The notes beneath the pieces are model-generated. The model did no database searches and was not told the origin of the DNA. It worked only from the letters and a program-made list of their open reading frames with translations. The position numbers and the translations under genes were made by a program. A DNA stretch of 64,000 nt, from contig NC_019859.2 of NCBI RefSeq assembly GCF_002234675.1, positions 8,831,983-8,895,982 of the forward strand, read 5' to 3'. Of the stretch, positions 13,331 through 64,000 are shown piece by piece (positions within the stretch are counted from its first letter, which is position 1; the number at the start of each line of letters is the position of its first letter). Source of the stretch: Oryzias latipes. Taxonomy: Eukaryota > Chordata > Actinopteri > Beloniformes > Adrianichthyidae.

Positions 13331-14257
13331 TTATTTATGGGTGATTTACACACTTATTAACAGAAACTTAAAAAAATGACTTATTTACCCAGCAAATAAC
13401 CATTAACATTATACTCAATTGTTTATTTTTGGCAATTAAAATGTATTTTAAAATGTCTTCATAAATAATCAGGATCTAAATGTTGTCATCTTATAAAATA
13501 TAGTATTAAAATAGTAAAAACTATAAGAATAAGTCATCTCTTTGGTTCTCAGAAAACACATTTAAGCAAAATAAATACTATGGAATTCCTATAATATTTG
13601 TGAAGTAATTAAAATATTGGTGAATGAGGTTCAATGACTTTGAAATGTCCTGTCCCTGCAAAATGAGCCCATATCATCACCTCTCCACCTCCGTGCTACA
13701 AAACATGTAATGTAGTAAAGGTTTCCTGAAATTCCGCCAAGAAGGAGTCCTGTGGTTGGACTTTGTGATTGCAAATTAGAAACGTTCTATTAAAGCTCAA
13801 ACCTGCAGTCTGCGTAGTCGGACATGCGGCTTCATGATTCCTTTTGGGCAGTTTGAAGCATCAGACCTACGGCTGCAGTCAGGATGAGAGACGAGTGTTC
13901 AGCTGCTTCCACTGCAGATATGATATTTGCTTCACTTTGTGCAAATACCATCACATCCCCTCCCCCACCACAACGCCAACTGCAACCCCCCCCCCCTTCC
14001 AGCCTGTAGCCTTATCAAGCTGAAGAATGGCTTCTAATAGCTTTCTGTCATGTTTTTCTAATGCCTGTTGTTGAAGCGGATTGCTGCGACCGTCCCGGTT
14101 CAGACCTGCGTTTGGACTCTTCCGGCACCGAGACGACCCACTGCTCCGTTCTGACTTTCTGTTCTTCCCCTTTCCGCCTCCCTCCACCCGCCCCCGTTCT
14201 CCACAGATAAATGGCTCTTTTAAGCTGGGAGCTGCTCGTGTTCTGTCTGGCTGGCAG

Positions 14258-50251
<35,994 letters not shown>

Positions 50252-50670
50252 TACAAAGAGTCTCATATCTGAAACGTGTATAATCAGTTACTGGACAAGC
50301 TACGCCTCAAGACTTTTCACCTGATTCCATGATAAACTGTGATGCCACAACAATGTTTTTCAATTAATTTATTGTACACAAACATATTTTCTCTGTCGAA
50401 GGACTGCAAATATTACTGTCTTAATGGGCTTCCAGTCATCCTGATTAACTGTGCAGGAGTGTTGCTGCAATGGTGCTACAGATATGTCTGCTGCTCCCTG
50501 GTCAATCCCTGGTTTAACTGCTTCCGCCAGCTGAAAGTCTTGGCCTCCAACAAGTCCTTTTTCCAGATAAAGCACCTAGCACTGTACTCTTTACACAGCT
50601 CTTTTCCACTTCTATCAACGTTACTCTGCTTGGTTCACACTGCATGGTAATGTAATAAAAAAAAAAATTA
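50252..50670 (+). promoter_or_regulatory. ttbk1: ttbk1 long-isoform 3'UTR with poly(A) signal
   Basis: AATAAA at 50654-50659, about 400 bp after the stop codon, followed by an A run. It is the first good signal downstream of the long-isoform stop; later ones may also be used. Confidence 0.5.
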
Positions 50671-51459
50671 AACAGACTACAAAATTAAATTATTTGATGT
50701 GTTTTTCCCTGCTGATTGGCCGTCAAAAGATTTGATTCGTCTGAATGCCCAACTATATTATTAAGACGTTACCAGCTGCATCCTTTACAGCCTTGGATTT
50801 AGAGAAGAGTATAATATGAAAAGTGAATATACTGCTCAGCCACTTGCCTCCTCCTCATGGTGTCAGTGGGCATGCTTTAATCCTTATTTTGTTAATGCTT
50901 TGAATTGTACATACCTGAATCCTTTCCCATAAAGACATCTTTATTTTTGAACTTCCCAAGCAAACTGTAAATCGAGTCTGTAGTTTCTTTTTTTCTTTTG
51001 ATGTATTGGCCCGATGCCTTTCTCTTCTTCTTTTGTACGCATGATAAAAAACAGGGTTAACCATGAAAGGAAATGATACCTGCTTGGATCTGATGCAAAG
51101 TTATGCTTTATCCTAGTATGGCGTCCCTGAGCATTGAGCTGTGAAGTAAAGTCTTGGTCCTATATTGAAGTACCCTGTCATTATTTCATTTTATTTATTT
51201 TTTTATTAAAAAAAAAATCCCAGGATCTTTTGACTTAAAGCTTTGACTTCATTTGGGTTACTTGATGTCAAAATTAACTGGAGCCAGATTACTTCACCAA
51301 TTAGCCAAAAATAAAGACAGAAATAAACTTCAGCTCAGTTTGTAAAAAAAAACAAAAAAAGGACTTTGAAGCTTTGTCATAGACTTGCTTTTTAAAATAT
51401 CCAAAAGGCTTTAGTTGGTTAATAAATAAATATCTCTTTTTACTCTGAAGGGTTGCCTT
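50671..51459. other. Intergenic, no gene seen
   Basis: Downstream flank of ttbk1; possible extended 3'UTR to about 51180. No repeats with clear ends. Confidence 0.4.
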
Positions 51460-51860
51460 CAACTACAGAGAGATCACACTCTACAACCTGAGCAGGAGCT
51501 TGGTTTTTGTTGCTAGTTGAACCTGTTCCACTGCATGTTGGACTCTAGCATGGATATAATTTGTCACAGGAGGGAGTCTGGTTTGAAGGCAGGATTTCAT
51601 CTCTGCTGTTTGCAAATGATTTTATTCTGTTTGCTTCAATCAACCTGGACCTTCAATGTGCACTGGGACAGTTGAAGTGGCTTTGGCACCTTTTTATGTT
51701 ACATATCTAGAAAGGTATTTGATGTCTCATCATTGGGAGTCCCTGGGGAAGAGGACACAATGGAAGTACAATGGCTCTTAGTTGGCCCAACAGAACTGGA
51801 GGTGGTTTCTGTGGAGAGGGAAGTTAGAAAGAAAGTTGATGGATAAATCTATGCTTGCCA
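51460..51860 (+). pseudogene. Non-LTR retrotransposon reverse-transcriptase relic
   Basis: Plus-strand pieces resemble a LINE reverse transcriptase: NYREITLYNL (from YRGITLLSLPGK) and EGVWFEGRISSLLFANDFIL continuing FASINLDLQCALGQL, which corresponds to the LLFADD catalytic block with the second Asp region altered (FAND). Stops and deletions are present. It is only a fragment. Confidence 0.6.
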
Positions 51861-52600
51861 TGTTCGGCGCTATTTTACTTATTTTGATTTTCAAATCAAA
51901 TGGATTAAATGCAAACAGAAGATCTTTGTGGAAATATTAACGTAATTTGCACTAAACCGTTTTTCCCCTCTCATTTGTTGAAAATTTGTTTTTATGATCT
52001 TGTGCAGGAAACCAAAAACAACTCTTTGGTGAAGGATATAAAGGATGGTGTTGAACCACAGCCAAAATTAAAAACATGCAAATGCCAACATTTTCTTATA
52101 ACAACATTTAAATGTCATTTTTTTCTTTATATAAAATAGTTTTTGATTTTGTAGAAGCACCTTTTTAAATTAGATCTTAAAATCAATGTTGGTCATTTTC
52201 ATTTCCTTAAATGTTAGAAAAACAAACTAAAAAGGCACTTGCTATGAATACAAAAAAATAAATAAATATATAAATAAAAAATCACAATACCAAAACTTTT
52301 TTCAAAACTTCAAACTTCAAATAATGTATATACAATTGCCAACAGTTGCCTGAATGCCGGCATGACAAGCAAAGAGCTCTGCGGCAGAGCTAGTAGTAGC
52401 CTAGCAGGAGCTATCGTATGAAAAAGCAGCCTAGGTATAAATCTTATGATATTTTTCTTATATTCATTGAGACAATATTAAAGTGATCATTTTTGTTTTT
52501 TATGTTCCTTTTTGAACAAATGTGGGTCACAGAGACACTGAAGTTACCGCTGAAAGCAGCTTTTGCGGCCGTACGGAGAGCATATCCGTGTGAATGACTT
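51861..52600. other. Intergenic AT-rich stretch
   Basis: Nothing recognisable apart from A/T-rich simple sequence near 52250-52285. Confidence 0.4.
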
Positions 52601-52604
52601 ATGA

Positions 52605-52830
52605 CGTGAATAATTATGGCGTTCGAATGGATAAATTATTGCGTTTGAACGAATTAATTATTGCGTTCGCATGAGTTAATCATTTTGAGGGAACGGAATA
52701 GTATTTCGAGGGAACGCAATAGTATCTTGTGGGAACGGCATATTTTGTGCGAACGAGATATTAATATGTGGGAACAAGATATTAATCTGTGGGAACAAGA
52801 TATATTTTAATATCTCAATGTCAGGACACG
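52605..52830. repeat. Degenerate short repeat with GGGAACG/GATATTAAT words
   Basis: Repeated words 'gcgttcgaatg', 'gcgtttgaacg', 'gcgttcgcatg', 'gagggaacggaatagtat', 'gagggaacgcaatagtat' and 'tgtgggaacaagatattaat' alternate with a drifting unit of about 20-25 bp. It lies about 250 bp before the pex6 start. Confidence 0.65.
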
Positions 52831-53076
52831 GGCTCCGTATAAGACAATCTCCCTTTAATTTATTTCATGGTTACGTTTAAAAATAAGAACATAAAAATGT
52901 ATATACTATTTCAATAAATGATTTTTGTTTAATTGAAGTATAATCATCAATAATAAAACAAATATTAGTGAGTCTGGTTTATTTACAAAAAGTTTGCAGT
53001 TCACTGGTTCTTCCGTTGGGTGGCAGTAACGTGGTGCGCAGACAGGGTGCGCATTAGGTGCAGAAGAAGAGCGAGT

Positions 53077-62932
<9,856 letters not shown>

Positions 62933-63840
62933 AGACAAACTGAAGATCCAGAACTAGAAAGTCTCTGAGTGAAACAATTAGTTAATAGTAAAAAATCAGA
63001 AGAGAAACCACTGCCGTGAAACAGATCAATGTAAATGATGTAAAAAGGTTAATTTATGAATGCAATTGTTTTTAATTAATAAATAAAGCAGTTTAGGATT
63101 TATTCTGTTTTATGTTTATTTTTAAAGAAAAGTGTGACTAACACTAAAATAAAGACTACGTTTTGCTTAGGTTTCTTAAGAACAAATGACTTATTTTCAA
63201 ATACAGATGCTAAAAACTTCAGATTTGCCTCCTTTATTTTCTTATTTTTCTAACTTGTCCTGTGGTAGATCTTGTGATTTTGCTGTTACAATAGGGGTTT
63301 GCATTTTCAGACAGTGTATATTTGTATAAACCCCTTTTGTATTTGAGGCTAAGCTTTAATTTATATCCATTCCTTGGACTGGACGGAAAGGAGAGAGTTG
63401 GGATGTTGAGATGGGGGATGGGGGTGATAATAGTCATAACGAGTAAAATGTCTGGCCATATTTGTGCAAAGTGAATAAGCAGGTAGGTTGAACGAATGTG
63501 TGCTTCGTAGAGTGAACATTGATCACATTGGATGCTCCAACAAAAGCATGAAGGCCCAGAGCGAGACAGCGTAGCAACCCGACAGATCCAGGCATCCAAG
63601 AGTCCTGTCAGACAAAGACCCGGGACAAACAAAACTTAATCGCACTGGACCCCACCAGGGACACAGAGGCAAAGACCCGGCAAACAAAATAAAAATGGTT
63701 AGTGATATGTATAATTAAAGGCTAGATTGTATTCTCATTAATACAAAGTATCAGATATTGGCAGTTTATGCTGTTCTATTTGTCCTATCATTTTTGGGAT
63801 AAATCATGATCAACCAAAGGGAGGATGTGTTCTGTAGACG
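62933..63840. other. pex6 3' flank and intergenic space
   Basis: The overlapping AATAAA signals at 63078-63087 suit pex6. The 63220-63720 part includes a G-rich segment and a 132-codon minus-strand frame without recognisable motifs, which I take as non-coding, perhaps a repeat. Confidence 0.45.
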
Positions 63841-63847
63841 GGTTGGT

Positions 63848-63863
63848 GGCTCTTAAAAGAGCC
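63848..63863 (-). promoter_or_regulatory. Histone mRNA 3' stem-loop
   Basis: GGCTCTTAAAAGAGCC on the plus strand reads GGCTCTTTTAAGAGCC in the mRNA sense, the canonical six-base stem and four-base loop bound by SLBP. It lies about 30 nt after the H3 stop codon, so the gene is of the replication-dependent, non-polyadenylated type. No strong histone downstream element was seen. Confidence 0.92.
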
Positions 63864-63892
63864 GTTGTGGTAGTTTCTGCAGCGGTCGGTGT

Positions 63893-64000
<108 letters not shown>

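Noticed and set aside
63234..63632. 132-codon minus-strand frame between pex6 and H3
   Set aside because: No recognisable motif, unusual composition, and the region looks repetitive.

Overview
This is animal nuclear DNA, most likely from a teleost fish. It has spliced genes with GT/AG introns, AATAAA signals, long AT-rich introns, and many fish-type interspersed repeats (hAT, Tc1/mariner, pogo-like and other inverted-repeat elements, LINE/SINE tails). One short inverted-repeat element (34405-34613) resembles a repeat I associate with medaka, so an Oryzias-like species is a reasonable but unproven guess.

Layout. (1) 1183-1509: the last two coding exons of an unrecognised plus-strand gene that starts before the window. 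(2) 2458-2614: a CTCF-type motif followed by a short ATG-containing exon with a good donor, whose partner exons I could not find. (3) 3380-14200: repeats, a CpG-rich block with a donor (6050-6583) and a second promoter-like block (10982-11060). Either block could be the 5' end of ttbk1. (4) 14258-50251: ttbk1 (tau tubulin kinase 1), plus strand. Thirteen exons encode residues 1-641, including the whole kinase domain. Two alternative 3' ends follow: a 99-residue terminal exon (37025-37324, total 740 aa) or two distal exons (48312-49753 and 49843-50251, total 1257 aa) that match the long C-terminal tail of vertebrate TTBK1. (5) 51460-52830: a LINE reverse-transcriptase relic and a degenerate AT-rich repeat. 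(6) 53077-62932: complete pex6 (peroxisomal AAA ATPase), plus strand, 18 exons, 1047 aa, all intron phases consistent. (7) 63848-64000: a histone H3 gene on the minus strand, 3' part only, with its 3' stem-loop.

TTBK1 is a neuronal casein-kinase-1-related kinase of tau and tubulin. PEX6 with PEX1 recycles the PEX5 receptor from peroxisomes. They do not share a pathway. Their proximity recalls human 6p21.1, where both genes lie, so this looks like conserved synteny.

I found no CRISPR array, operon, virus or foreign gene cluster. The most interesting items are the alternative short TTBK1 C-terminus with a possible multi-kilobase 3'UTR, the altered Walker A motif in the PEX6 D1 domain, the orphan first exon next to a CTCF motif, and several well-delimited mobile elements, some nested.
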